The translations under genes were made by a program, and so were the position numbers. A DNA stretch of 64,000 nucleotides from Prevotella sp. Lineage in GTDB: Bacteria; Bacillota; Clostridia; Oscillospirales; Ruminococcaceae. Below are positions 50,524 through 59,068 of this stretch, piece by piece (the stretch's first letter is position 1; every line of letters starts with the position of its first letter). Location: positions 50,687-114,686 of the forward strand of contig JAMPIC010000003.1 of the NCBI GenBank assembly GCA_023663025.1. Reading direction: 5' to 3'. Under the pieces are notes generated by a model. It did no database searches. It was not told where the DNA came from and was given only the letters and a program-made list of their open reading frames with translations.

Positions 50524-51540
50524 ATGGTTTCTATTAAGGACATTGCTTCCGAATGCGGCGTTTCGATCGCTACGGTCAGCAAGGCGCTTAACGGTCACAA
50601 GGACGTCAGCGAGTCTACCAAGGCGATGATCCGCGGAACCGCGAAAAAACTCGGATATCTTCCGAATTCTCAGGCAAGGGCGCTTAAAACCAACCGTACA
50701 TACAATTTGGGCGTGCTTTTCGCTGAACGTGCTCAAAGCGGTATTACGCACAGCCATTTTGCCGCTGTGCTCAACGGTTTCAAAAATGAGGCGGAAGCAA
50801 ACGGATACGATATCACTTTTATAAGCCGCCAGATCGGAAGCACAAGAATGACATATTATGAGCACTGCATTTGCAGGAATGTGGACGGCGTCGTTATTGT
50901 CTGTGCGGACGATTTCGAGGACGCCGAGGTCACAGAGCTGCTGGAAAGCTCCGTGCCGACGGTCACGATAGATTATGAAAGTCCCAACAGTCCCGCGGTG
51001 CTTTCAAACAACGAAGCGGGCATGAGAACGCTCGTTGAATACGCCTATTCTATGGGACACAGAAAAATTGCGTATATTTACGGCGATACTTCAAGGGTAA
51101 CGGAGATAAGGGTCAAAAGCTACCGCGATGCCTTGGAAAGCCTGAATATAAATGTCAGAGACGATTATCTGGTGCAGGGGAGATACCACGACCCTGCGTC
51201 CGCGGAAAAGCTGTCGGAGGAGCTTGTTAAGCTCGGCGACCCGCCTACCTGCGTTATACTGCCGGACGATTTTTCGGCGATAGGTGCGCTGGCGGCGTTT
51301 GAAAGGCTCGGCAAACGCGTTCCCGACGATGTTTCCGTGATGGGGTACGACGGCATAATCCTTTCCGGATTTCTTCACCCGAAGCTTACCACTTTCAGGC
51401 AGGATACGGACAGGATTGGCGCCGAGGCGGCTTCAAGGCTGATCGCTCTGATAAAAAAGGAGATTCCCGCCGACTCGCCTGCTGTAACCGTCGACGGCTG
51501 TCTCAGAGAGGGGTCGTCGGTCGGAAATATCCGTCGGTGA
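50524..51540 (+). CDS. LacI-family regulator of the adjacent sugar importer
   Basis: 338 residues. MVSIKDIASECGVSIATVSKALNGH at the N-terminus (HTH and hinge) and a periplasmic-binding-protein-like sensor domain (YNLGVLFAERAQ, GHRKIAYIYGDTSR, YDGIILSGF). Two AAACGTTT operators lie upstream, one overlapping its own start region, so it likely represses itself and the ABC importer 57 bp downstream. A sugar or oligosaccharide is the expected inducer. Confidence 0.94.
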   Translation: MVSIKDIASECGVSIATVSKALNGHKDVSESTKAMIRGTAKKLGYLPNSQARALKTNRTYNLGVLFAERAQSGITHSHFAAVLNGFKNEAEANGYDITFISRQIGSTRMTYYEHCICRNVDGVVIVCADDFEDAEVTELLESSVPTVTIDYESPNSPAVLSNNEAGMRTLVEYAYSMGHRKIAYIYGDTSRVTEIRVKSYRDALESLNINVRDDYLVQGRYHDPASAEKLSEELVKLGDPPTCVILPDDFSAIGALAAFERLGKRVPDDVSVMGYDGIILSGFLHPKLTTFRQDTDRIGAEAASRLIALIKKEIPADSPAVTVDGCLREGSSVGNIRR

Positions 51541-51597
51541 CAAAACCAAGTTATTATATTATTTATAATATAATATAATTTTAAGGAGGAAAACCAA

Positions 51598-53058
51598 ATG
51601 AAGAATTTCAAGAAAAACATCGCTCTTCTTGCAGCTCTTGCATGTGCTGGAACCATGCTCGCCGGCTGTAACAGCGATAACGGAACAAGTGACGCCGGCA
51701 ACGACGCCGGAAATGACACACCTGCGGCTGCCGATAACGGCGATGCCGGTGCAGACAACGGCGACGCCGGTGCAGACAACGGCGACGATGCTGCTGCAAG
51801 CAGCGGCGACAATGCTGACGGCAGCAAGCTGACAGTTCTTTGCTGGAACACAGACGACATCAACCCCATGATCGAAAACTTCTGCGCTAACACCGACCAC
51901 ACTTCCGACGAGTTCAATGTACAGAACTTCGGCTGCGGCGGCGGCGAGGCTGCGGAAAACTACGACAACTACCTCAGCGACGCAAACAATGACGCTGACA
52001 TTATGTTCGTAGAGGCTGACTGGGCGCTCAAGTACATCAACGACGACAGCGCTGACAAGGGCACAAAGCCCCTCTCCGACATCGGCTTCTCCGACGGCGA
52101 CTACGGCGATCTCTACGGCTACACAGTTGAGATCGGCAAGTCCTCCGGCGGCGTTCAGAAGGGTCTTTCCTGGCAGGCTGCCGCAGGCGGATTCTGCTAC
52201 AGAACAGACCTTGCCGAGACATACCTCGGCGTTAAGTCCCCCGATGAGATGCAGGCTCTCGTTTCCGACTGGGATAAGTTCCTCGATACTGCTAAGACAG
52301 TTAGCGAGGCTTCCGGCGGTCAGACTGCTCTGACAACAACCGCTGCAGGTATGTGGCAGGTATTCTCTGCGGGCAGAAACACTCCTTGGGTTGTTGACGG
52401 CAAGCTTCAGCTCGACGACAGCGCAAAGGGTTATATCGACTTGGCTAAGACTATGTACGACAACGGCTATATCATCAAGGATCTTGCTCAGTGGAACACT
52501 GACTGGACTTCCGCAGGTCAGACAGATAATACAATGGGTTACTTCGTATCCACATGGGGCTTCGGTGATTCCATTCTGACATCTGCTGCCGGCGGCGAAG
52601 GCGGAGCAACTTACGGCAAGTGGAACGTTGTAGTCGGTCCTCAGCCTTTCTACTGGGGCGGCACATGGGCTACAGTTGCCAACAGATGCAACAACCCCGA
52701 GCTTGCTAAGGAATTCATCGCTTACTTCACAACAAACACAGAGGGCGCTAAGTCCTACGCTGACTTTAAGGGCGAGTACGTTTCCAACAAGGCTGCTATG
52801 GCTGAGGTTATTCCTTCATACGCAGGTCTGGGCGTTCTCGGCGGTCAGAACCACTTTGAGGTTCTCAATACAGTTGCCGACGGCATCGACATGGCAGGCG
52901 GTATCACAGAGTACGACGCTACAATCAAGACTGCGTTCAATGACGCTGTAACAGATTACTGCAGAGGTACAACCGATTCCGTTGACGCTACAATTGATGC
53001 GTTTGTTGATAAAGTAGCAGGATCTCTTCCTAACCTCGATTACTCTAACTTTGATTGA
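51598..53058 (+). CDS. Sugar ABC transporter substrate-binding lipoprotein
   Basis: 486 residues, AAGGAGGAAAACC site. Lipoprotein signal with Cys in TMLAGCNSDN. A low-complexity linker of repeated NGDAGAD units (residues about 38-65) is rich in Asn, Asp, Gly and Ala. The rest is a family-1 solute-binding protein: KLTVLCWNTDDINPMIENF, then KGLSWQAAAGGFCYRTDL and FYWGGTWATVANRCNNPELAKEFIAYF. It captures a sugar at the cell surface. The likely operon is SBP-permease-permease; the ATPase is elsewhere, as usual for MsmX-type sharing. The stem-loop after it probably raises its mRNA level. Confidence 0.93.
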   Translation: MKNFKKNIALLAALACAGTMLAGCNSDNGTSDAGNDAGNDTPAAADNGDAGADNGDAGADNGDDAAASSGDNADGSKLTVLCWNTDDINPMIENFCANTDHTSDEFNVQNFGCGGGEAAENYDNYLSDANNDADIMFVEADWALKYINDDSADKGTKPLSDIGFSDGDYGDLYGYTVEIGKSSGGVQKGLSWQAAAGGFCYRTDLAETYLGVKSPDEMQALVSDWDKFLDTAKTVSEASGGQTALTTTAAGMWQVFSAGRNTPWVVDGKLQLDDSAKGYIDLAKTMYDNGYIIKDLAQWNTDWTSAGQTDNTMGYFVSTWGFGDSILTSAAGGEGGATYGKWNVVVGPQPFYWGGTWATVANRCNNPELAKEFIAYFTTNTEGAKSYADFKGEYVSNKAAMAEVIPSYAGLGVLGGQNHFEVLNTVADGIDMAGGITEYDATIKTAFNDAVTDYCRGTTDSVDATIDAFVDKVAGSLPNLDYSNFD

Positions 53059-53091
53059 TTGAGAGTTAAAATTTAAAATGCTTTTATGTCG

Positions 53092-53116
53092 TGGGGCAGG
53101 CATCAAGCCTGCCCCA
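53092..53116 (+). promoter_or_regulatory. Intercistronic stem-loop between binding protein and permeases
   Basis: GGGGCAGGC-ATCAA-GCCTGCCCC, a perfect 9-bp stem (10 with the flanking T-A pair) without a T-run. This type of hairpin often protects the 3' end of the upstream mRNA and gives more binding protein than permease. Confidence 0.7.
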
Positions 53117-53161
53117 TAGATATAAATAAGCGCTACACTTTATGTTGAGGAGAGAATTTTT

Positions 53162-54181
53162 ATGGCAAATACATCAAGCAAAAGAGTTCGCTCTATAAGT
53201 TATGCAAAATACGGATATTTGTTCATTCTTCCGTTTTTTGTGGTATATTGTGTTTTTCAGATATATCCGCTGTTCAATACATTCTATCTGAGTACTCAAA
53301 GCAACGGCTCCACCCAAACGGAGTATGTCGGTCTTGACAACTATAAGGCTTTGATGATAGGTGAAAACGGAGTGGTTACTCACGGCGATAATGCCGGCAA
53401 CACCGGCGGACGTGCATGGAGAGCTGCCCACGGCGATTTCACACGGGTTATGGGCAACACGATCATCCTTTGGGTCGGCAACTTTATTCCGCAGATACTT
53501 ATTTCACTTGTTCTTGCAGCATGGTTTACAAATTCTCTCCTGAAGATAAAGGGTAAAAGCGTTTACAAGATACTGATGTATCTGCCGAACATTATTACAG
53601 CCGCTTCTTCAGCAGCGCTCTTTGTAATGCTTTTTTCGGAAACACAGTTCGGCGCTATCAATAAAATGCTTATGGACTGGGGCTGGATCAGTAATCCTAT
53701 TCCGTTTGTAACGGGCGTAACTCAGTCAAGAGTTATGATCATGGTCATTCAGACATGGATGTGGTACGGAAATACCACCATCATGCTTATGTCCGGTATC
53801 ATGGGTATTAACGGCTCCCTTTTCGAGGCTGCAAGCATCGACGGCGCCACAATGACCCAGCAGTTCTTCAGAATTACCCTTCCGCTGCTCAGACCTATAC
53901 TGCTCTACACGGTAGTTACTTCGATGATCGGCGGTCTCCAGATGTTCGATATGCCTTACCTCTATAAGAACGGTACTTCGGTTACCAAGCACATTGAAAC
54001 GGTTGCGGTTTACATATACAACCACTTCCACAGTGCGGTAAGTCCGAACTACGGTTATTCGGCGGCTGCTTCGGTTCTGCTGTTTATTCTGACCGGTATC
54101 CTGGGCGCGTTCGCGTTTGCCATGAACAGGGACAAGGATCAGAAGCATCAGAAACGCAAGAAGCAAAACAAATTGCTGTAA
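53162..54181 (+). CDS. Sugar ABC transporter permease (MalF/UgpA type)
   Basis: 339 residues. Six membrane helices, a large extracytoplasmic segment near 55-100 (GENGVVTHGDNAGNTGGRA), and the EAA loop EAASIDGATMTQQFFRITLPLL. With the next gene it forms the transmembrane pore of a sugar importer. A C-terminal Lys-rich tail faces the cytoplasm. GAGGAGAG site upstream. Confidence 0.94.
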   Translation: MANTSSKRVRSISYAKYGYLFILPFFVVYCVFQIYPLFNTFYLSTQSNGSTQTEYVGLDNYKALMIGENGVVTHGDNAGNTGGRAWRAAHGDFTRVMGNTIILWVGNFIPQILISLVLAAWFTNSLLKIKGKSVYKILMYLPNIITAASSAALFVMLFSETQFGAINKMLMDWGWISNPIPFVTGVTQSRVMIMVIQTWMWYGNTTIMLMSGIMGINGSLFEAASIDGATMTQQFFRITLPLLRPILLYTVVTSMIGGLQMFDMPYLYKNGTSVTKHIETVAVYIYNHFHSAVSPNYGYSAAASVLLFILTGILGAFAFAMNRDKDQKHQKRKKQNKLL

Positions 54182-54199
54182 TAGGGGAGGTTCACGATT

Positions 54200-55093
54200 A
54201 TGAGTGTTTCAATGTCTGAAAAAGAAAAAGCAAAAACCGGTTCCCTCAGAGCTAAGGATATCATCATTACGGCTGTCATAGTTCTTATATGCGTTTTGAG
54301 TATTCTGCCGCTTTATCTGCTTATTGTGAACTCCACGAGAGATACAATGGATATCGCGGGCAACGGTGCTTCGCTTATACCCGGTTTGAGCCTTTTCAAA
54401 AATATTTCTACCCTCCAGGATTGGACCGCGACCGGCAAGGTTGAGTACAACGCGCTGACAGGTTACCTTAACAGCGGTATCATTGCGCTGTCCACAACGT
54501 TCCTGACGGTTCTGTTTTCCGCTATGACTGCCTACGGTATCGTTGTTTACGATTTCAGGCTCAAGAATGCCGCATACACGTTCATTCTTGCGGTAATGAT
54601 GATTCCCGTTCAGGTAACGTCGGTTGGTTTCTATCAGTTTATGGCGAAGATCGGTCTGACCGACTCCTACATTCCGCTGATACTTCCCGCCATTGCCGCT
54701 CCCGCGATCGTGTTCTTTATGCGTCAGTCGATGAAGTCGTCTTTCCCGCTTGAAATAGTTGAAGCCGCCAGAATTGACGGCTGCGGCGAGTACAGGACGT
54801 TCTTTACGATCGCTGTTCCGATGATGAAGCCCGCTATTGCGGTACAGGCGATATTCGCTTTCGTTTCCAACTGGAACAACTACTATATGCCGTCCATGAT
54901 CTTGATTTCAAGAAATAAAAAGCAGATGACGCTTCCTATGATGGTAAATACAATTCTTTCCAACGATAAGCTTGCCGACTACGGCGCGAAATACGCGGCG
55001 ATCATGCTCTCTATCGTTCCGGTAGTAATTGTTTACCTCATCTTCTCGAAATTCATCGTTGAGGGCGTTGCTCTCGGCGGCGTTAAAGAATAA
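54200..55093 (+). CDS. Sugar ABC transporter permease (MalG/UgpE type)
   Basis: 297 residues, GGGGAGG site. Six membrane helices with the EAA loop EAARIDGCGEYRTFFTIAVPMM. Third gene of the importer. The operon ends with a terminator, followed by a second inverted repeat beside the spoIIID remnant. Confidence 0.94.
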   Translation: MSVSMSEKEKAKTGSLRAKDIIITAVIVLICVLSILPLYLLIVNSTRDTMDIAGNGASLIPGLSLFKNISTLQDWTATGKVEYNALTGYLNSGIIALSTTFLTVLFSAMTAYGIVVYDFRLKNAAYTFILAVMMIPVQVTSVGFYQFMAKIGLTDSYIPLILPAIAAPAIVFFMRQSMKSSFPLEIVEAARIDGCGEYRTFFTIAVPMMKPAIAVQAIFAFVSNWNNYYMPSMILISRNKKQMTLPMMVNTILSNDKLADYGAKYAAIMLSIVPVVIVYLIFSKFIVEGVALGGVKE

Positions 55094-55120
55094 GATATTT
55101 TCAATTCAATCTTCCTTTCA

Positions 55121-55162
55121 GAAAAAGCCGCATGGTTTAGTCCATGCGGCTTTTTCCTTTTG
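55121..55162 (+). terminator. Terminator of the sugar importer operon
   Basis: GAAAAAGCCGCATGG pairs with CCATGCGGCTTTTTC; a T-run follows. Confidence 0.88.
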
Positions 55163-55163
55163 T

Positions 55164-55203
55164 CAAATCGCCGCGTTCGTTTTGAGACGAACGCGGCGAT
55201 TTG
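55164..55203. terminator. Long inverted repeat (probable terminator of the spoIIID end)
   Basis: 16-bp perfect stem (55164-55179 with 55188-55203, loop TTTTGAGA), four bases from the spoIIID stop codon. The T-run is weak on the minus side, so its main function is uncertain. Confidence 0.6.
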
Positions 55204-55206
55204 GAT

Positions 55207-55365
55207 TTATTGTTTTTGTTCCTCATATTTGTGCTTTGTTGCCATTCCCCCGCGGATATGACGTTCCTGCTTGTTTATTTCCAAAATTTCTTTAACGGCA
55301 GGGTACATCTGCGGACATATGACGGGGAGTTTTTCGGTTATGTCTTTATGTATGGTTGTCGCAAA
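55207..55365 (-). pseudogene. spoIIID: 3' half of spoIIID, split by the integrated element
   Basis: Reading the minus strand from the stop at 55366-55368 gives 52 residues in one open frame ending at TAA 55207-55209. The sequence contains TTIHKDITEKLP, VKEILEINKQ and ERHIRGGMATKHKY. These match the second half of SpoIIID, whose recognition-helix end is STVHKD, followed by VKEILDYHK and RHLRGGEATKLKY. The N-terminal ~40 residues, with the first part of the helix-turn-helix, are missing, and no ATG, GTG or TTG allows a normal start. The recombinase stop codon overlaps this frame. SpoIIID is a DNA-binding regulator of mother-cell sporulation genes. A repairable split (skin-like) or a dead copy are both possible. 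Confidence 0.88.
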
Positions 55366-55366
55366 T
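55345..55366. other. Candidate left attachment site (attL) of the element
   Basis: The junction between spoIIID sequence and element DNA must lie here, because the SpoIIID match begins at the TTIHKD codons (55342-55359) while the recombinase CDS ends at 55346. The exact crossover dinucleotide cannot be fixed without the right end. Confidence 0.55.
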
Positions 55367-56872
55367 TAGAAACGTTTCGTCAAGCCCTATCTCGCTGAAA
55401 AGATTGAAAAAAATGTCAATATGCCCGTCCTTATCAACCTCAATACGGTTGATGATTTTTTTTAGCTGAGCGTTGCTCATAGCGGAAATGTCTGTTATCT
55501 GCTCAATACCCGAAAACGTCTTGCCGAGAATGTCATCAAGCATTTCTCCCCTACTCAGATTGTATTCGGCAACGGAAAGCTCGCCGCGTACCTGTTCAAG
55601 CTCGGAATTAATGCTTTTCAGCTTTGTATTGAGTTCATCGCGGGAAATCAGTTCGTCCACATACATATCCATGTACTTTTGGCGGCGTTTTTCAAGGTCT
55701 GACTGTTTCTTTTCAAGCTCCGCGCCGCGCAGCTCGTTGTCGGCTTTTTCATTATACACACGGTTAAATTCGGATACAATGTTTTTTATCATTGTATCCT
55801 TATTTTTTAAAATCCCCGAAAAATAGTTCTGTAAATTGTCAATAAGGAGCTGTTCGTCCAGAATTACAGCATTGGGACAGACAGACGCCCCCTGTGTGTT
55901 CCTTACGCTGCATACCCAGCGATAGCAGCCTCTGTAGCACATTCTTCGGAAAGAATAGCCGCACTCCTTGCATTTGATAAGCGTACTGAAAAGGTGCTTG
56001 CTGCTATGCCGCTCGTGATTATTTACGAAAGCGTTTTGACGTGTTTCCAGAATTCTCTCTGCACGTTCAAAAATCTCATCGCTTACAATTCGCAGTTCGG
56101 GACGATTGACGACATACCAATCCGTTTCGTCTTTTTTGCGGCGTTTGCTTGTAAGGAAGTCTTGTATTTCCTCTTTGCCGTTGACGATTTGCCCCACATA
56201 AATTCTGTTGGTAAGAATACGCGCTACGGCGTTTTGCGTCCAGTTGCAGCCGCGTTTGGTTTTTATTCCGCGTTCATTCAATGTATTTGCGATACGCGCC
56301 GTTCCCATTTCCTCGTTTATGTATAAATCGAAAATTTCACGGACGGTTTGGGCTTCCTCCCGATTTATTTCGAGAGTGAAGTATTCGCCCGAAATTTTGT
56401 TGTAACCGTACACAAGATTGGGAACGCGTCCCTTTTCGGCATTGATCTTCTTGCCGAATTTGATACGCTTTGAGGTGTTGGCGGATTCTTCCTGAGCGAG
56501 CGCGCCGAAAATTGTCAGAATAAATTCGGAATTGCCGAGGACGGTTTGGTTTGCAGTGAGAAAAACTGTTTCAATGTTAAGCGCTTTCAACTGCCGTATG
56601 CTTTGGAGAAAGTCCACGGTATTACGGGCAAAACGGGAAATATCCTTAACAACCACCATTTCAAACAAGCCTTTTTGAGCGTCCCGCATAAGCTTTTGAA
56701 ACTCGGTGCGGTTTTTGATTTTTGTGCCCGAAATGCCCTCGTCGGCGTAAAGTCCGACAAGATTATGATTGTTGTTTTGTGTATATTCCGTAAAGAATTT
56801 TTTCTGTGCTTCAAGGCTGTTGAGCTGATCTTCCTTATCCGTTGAGACGCGGCAGTAAGCTGCAATATTCAT
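55346..56872 (-). CDS. Large serine recombinase (integrase/excisionase type)
   Basis: 508 residues with AAAGGGG upstream. Catalytic domain 1-145 starts NIAAYCRVSTDKEDQLNSLE with Ser10 as nucleophile. A recombinase domain (about 165-275, including GYNKISGEYFTLEINREEAQ and ARILTNRIYVGQI) precedes a zinc-ribbon with CKECGYSF and CYRGCYRWVC. A coiled coil (about 365-440) with basic and acidic heptads follows. The end reads LDETFLICDNHT. Such enzymes integrate and, with a directionality factor, excise DNA. Here the last codons lie within the split spoIIID gene, so this enzyme is the obvious candidate for the insertion and for precise removal. Confidence 0.95.
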   Translation of the reverse strand: MNIAAYCRVSTDKEDQLNSLEAQKKFFTEYTQNNNHNLVGLYADEGISGTKIKNRTEFQKLMRDAQKGLFEMVVVKDISRFARNTVDFLQSIRQLKALNIETVFLTANQTVLGNSEFILTIFGALAQEESANTSKRIKFGKKINAEKGRVPNLVYGYNKISGEYFTLEINREEAQTVREIFDLYINEEMGTARIANTLNERGIKTKRGCNWTQNAVARILTNRIYVGQIVNGKEEIQDFLTSKRRKKDETDWYVVNRPELRIVSDEIFERAERILETRQNAFVNNHERHSSKHLFSTLIKCKECGYSFRRMCYRGCYRWVCSVRNTQGASVCPNAVILDEQLLIDNLQNYFSGILKNKDTMIKNIVSEFNRVYNEKADNELRGAELEKKQSDLEKRRQKYMDMYVDELISRDELNTKLKSINSELEQVRGELSVAEYNLSRGEMLDDILGKTFSGIEQITDISAMSNAQLKKIINRIEVDKDGHIDIFFNLFSEIGLDETFLICDNHT

Positions 56873-56901
56873 TGGTTCACCCCTTTATACTGATTTAAAA
56901 A

Positions 56902-56930
56902 ATTATAATACATATTTACGAATTTGTCAA
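56902..56930 (-). promoter_or_regulatory. SigA promoter of the recombinase gene
   Basis: Perfect TTGACA (56925-56930), 17 bp, TATAAT (56902-56907), about 30 bp before the ATG. It suggests vegetative expression, not an obvious sigma-E or sigma-K signal. Confidence 0.85.
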
Positions 56931-58264
56931 GTAATTTCAAGTCGAACATCAAGTTTGTGAAAAGGCACTTGTGAGAAATCAATTTCTTTTTTGATCGTAT
57001 CATAAAGCTGTAAGTCTATATTATTTTCATTGGCATTACTTGTGATCATGTTTACATTTTGGCTTTCAAGTTCTTTTTCAAGAATATGCCATGGCTTTTT
57101 TAAACTAAGATTAACAAATGCGCTTCCCTTTTTATGATAAATATATTGTGCCTGTACATTTTTGAATTCATACAGTTGACTGTATTGTTTGTTTTTCCTA
57201 AACTCATTTAACAGTAATTTAGAGTTTATTTTATATTTTTCAATTGTTGCGGCATCATATTGTGTTTCTATAAACTTTTGTATATACTTTAGAAATTCAT
57301 CCCTGAATGTGAAATGAAGCGGAACGTTAATTAGTGCAGCTGTCAATTCATCTGTTGTTATTAAAGGATTTTCTCTTTTCAGATTTGCAATACTTTCTTT
57401 TCGCGGTTTGACCCTTTTTTGTGCTTCTTCAGGACTTACAAAGCATTTGCTTATAAATTCCTTAAGAATTTTTTCTGTTAGTTGATCTTTGGGGATTTCC
57501 AGTTTATCTTGAGAGGCGAACTTTACTCTGTTTTTTATCAATAAATATCCATACAGCGTAAAATAAATTCTTGCCCACGTTAAATCGTATTCGGGAATCG
57601 ATTCGGTGATTTCTTCCAATTGTTCGTCGGAAAGATCAATCACAATTATATCCTCATTCCTAAGATCATCTGTGCAGGGATCAGATTGAAATAAAATCGG
57701 CTGAATATTATTAACAACTTTATGGTTGGTGTTATTGCTTGTGTTGTTAATAAGCTTTGACATTATCTCGGCTTGTCCGCTTGACAGATTATGTTCACTG
57801 CGGTTTAAAAAAATTGCTTTTATATTGGAAAAACGCAATGAATTAAGTTGGTTGAGCATTTCGGTACTGCAAAACTCATTGATTGTGTAATCAAAGTTTT
57901 CATTGATTATTTCGCATTCCGAACTGTTTGAACGCAAAATACTGCTTATAAATTTTTTAACGGTCAGGACATCCTGTTCATTTTCTGTTTCAATTACAAA
58001 AAGCTTTTTGGAAATGGGGTACGGTAAAAAGCAGTTAGCAATTAGTTTAGCCAGATCATTTACTGTTTTAATATTGTTTCCGGAAAGCTTCTTAAGAATT
58101 TTCAAAAAAACAGTTGGAATATAGCTGTCAATATTGTGTATTGCTATCATATCTGAATTATTTATCGTGATTGGATTTAGAACAGGATAGTTATTGTGTC
58201 GGTATTTTTTTAAACAGGCTTTACCGTTATCATAGTTAAGTTCAAGCGCGGTTAGAGGAAACAT
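56927..58264 (-). CDS. Unknown protein A of the element
   Basis: 445 residues from the first ATG. AT-rich DNA, Asn/Ile/Lys-rich protein, soluble, no signal or membrane segment. Visible features: FVIETENEQDVLTVKKFIS, then a Ser/Asn region NRSEHNLSSGQAEIMSKL and IIVIDLSDEQLEEITESIPEYDLTWARIYF. A basic region SPEEAQKRVKPRKESIANLKR follows. I do not recognise a family. The same frame stays open and protein-like for about 55 codons upstream to 58428 without ATG, GTG or TTG, so the true start may be non-standard or a frameshift may join it to the upstream ORF. Its end overlaps the recombinase promoter. Probably acts with the upstream protein. Confidence 0.6.
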   Translation of the reverse strand: MFPLTALELNYDNGKACLKKYRHNNYPVLNPITINNSDMIAIHNIDSYIPTVFLKILKKLSGNNIKTVNDLAKLIANCFLPYPISKKLFVIETENEQDVLTVKKFISSILRSNSSECEIINENFDYTINEFCSTEMLNQLNSLRFSNIKAIFLNRSEHNLSSGQAEIMSKLINNTSNNTNHKVVNNIQPILFQSDPCTDDLRNEDIIVIDLSDEQLEEITESIPEYDLTWARIYFTLYGYLLIKNRVKFASQDKLEIPKDQLTEKILKEFISKCFVSPEEAQKRVKPRKESIANLKRENPLITTDELTAALINVPLHFTFRDEFLKYIQKFIETQYDAATIEKYKINSKLLLNEFRKNKQYSQLYEFKNVQAQYIYHKKGSAFVNLSLKKPWHILEKELESQNVNMITSNANENNIDLQLYDTIKKEIDFSQVPFHKLDVRLEIT

Positions 58265-58426
58265 ATGCGAACTTGATATGTATGTAAAAACATGGTTTTC
58301 TGCGGCTGTCTTAAGCTCAATGTCTTTCAGTATAGCTTTGATATACTTGGTTAAAGCTACAATAAGTTTTTCAAGATATTGCGGGTACTTTTTTGATTTT
58401 ATTTTAAGACGTGTGTAAAAGAAAGA

Positions 58427-59068
58427 TTAATTATAATCTAAAATATCATTATTTAGTGCAATAACCGGTTTTTTATTAAGACGGAAAATTAAGTAGCCGC
58501 CATTTGATAAAAAACATTGATCGCTGTTTATTTTATAAGGGTTTACGAGATACTTAAAAAGAGTATTATAATCAGATATGCTGTTAGAGTCATAATTTAC
58601 TAAGAAAAAGTTATAGCATTGAATATAATTATTCAATGGATAAAGTTTTTGAATTTCTGTACAAAAGTTATACATCGCGTCAAATAATGATATAAGTTTA
58701 TCTTTTTCCGCATCGGGTACGCCTTTGAAAATACTGTTTTTATCGTATTCGTGTGTACCCGTACAGTCGGAGAAATATAGTTTTTGATCTATAGCGGTAA
58801 AGGGCAATCCGATGTTTGAGTTATCTATATTTTCAGCATATTGGACAATCATGTATATTTGCGGAAATCTTTGGTAATTACTGCTATTGAGACTACGGCA
58901 AATCTCTCTGATTTTATTTGTCGCGCATATAAGCTTAGGTGGATAGAGTTTTGCAAATTTACCATGCGCCGTATACTCTATTATAGGATTTGTTGTATGC
59001 TTTGAAGCAGTAGGCTCGGTTTTGGACTTCGGCTTCGGAAGGTAACTGTCTAAAGTATTTTTGTTCAT
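58427..59068 (-). CDS. Unknown protein B of the element
   Basis: 213 residues from ATG 59068 (AAGGATTG upstream; TTG 59077 gives three more). Starts MNKNTLDSYLPKPKSKTEPT. Soluble, with segments LYPPKLICATNKIREICRSL, YFSDCTGTHEYDKNSIF, and YLIFRLNKKPVIALNNDI. Two Cys-containing pieces but no known motif. No recognised family. Its stop TAA overlaps the opening of the next frame. AT content and codon use match protein A, so both came with the element. Confidence 0.6.
   Translation of the reverse strand: MNKNTLDSYLPKPKSKTEPTASKHTTNPIIEYTAHGKFAKLYPPKLICATNKIREICRSLNSSNYQRFPQIYMIVQYAENIDNSNIGLPFTAIDQKLYFSDCTGTHEYDKNSIFKGVPDAEKDKLISLFDAMYNFCTEIQKLYPLNNYIQCYNFFLVNYDSNSISDYNTLFKYLVNPYKINSDQCFLSNGGYLIFRLNKKPVIALNNDILDYN

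Noticed and set aside
55029..55295. 88-codon plus-strand ORF over the end of the permease and spoIIID fragment
   Set aside because: Crosses two terminator hairpins; the minus-strand SpoIIID match explains the region.
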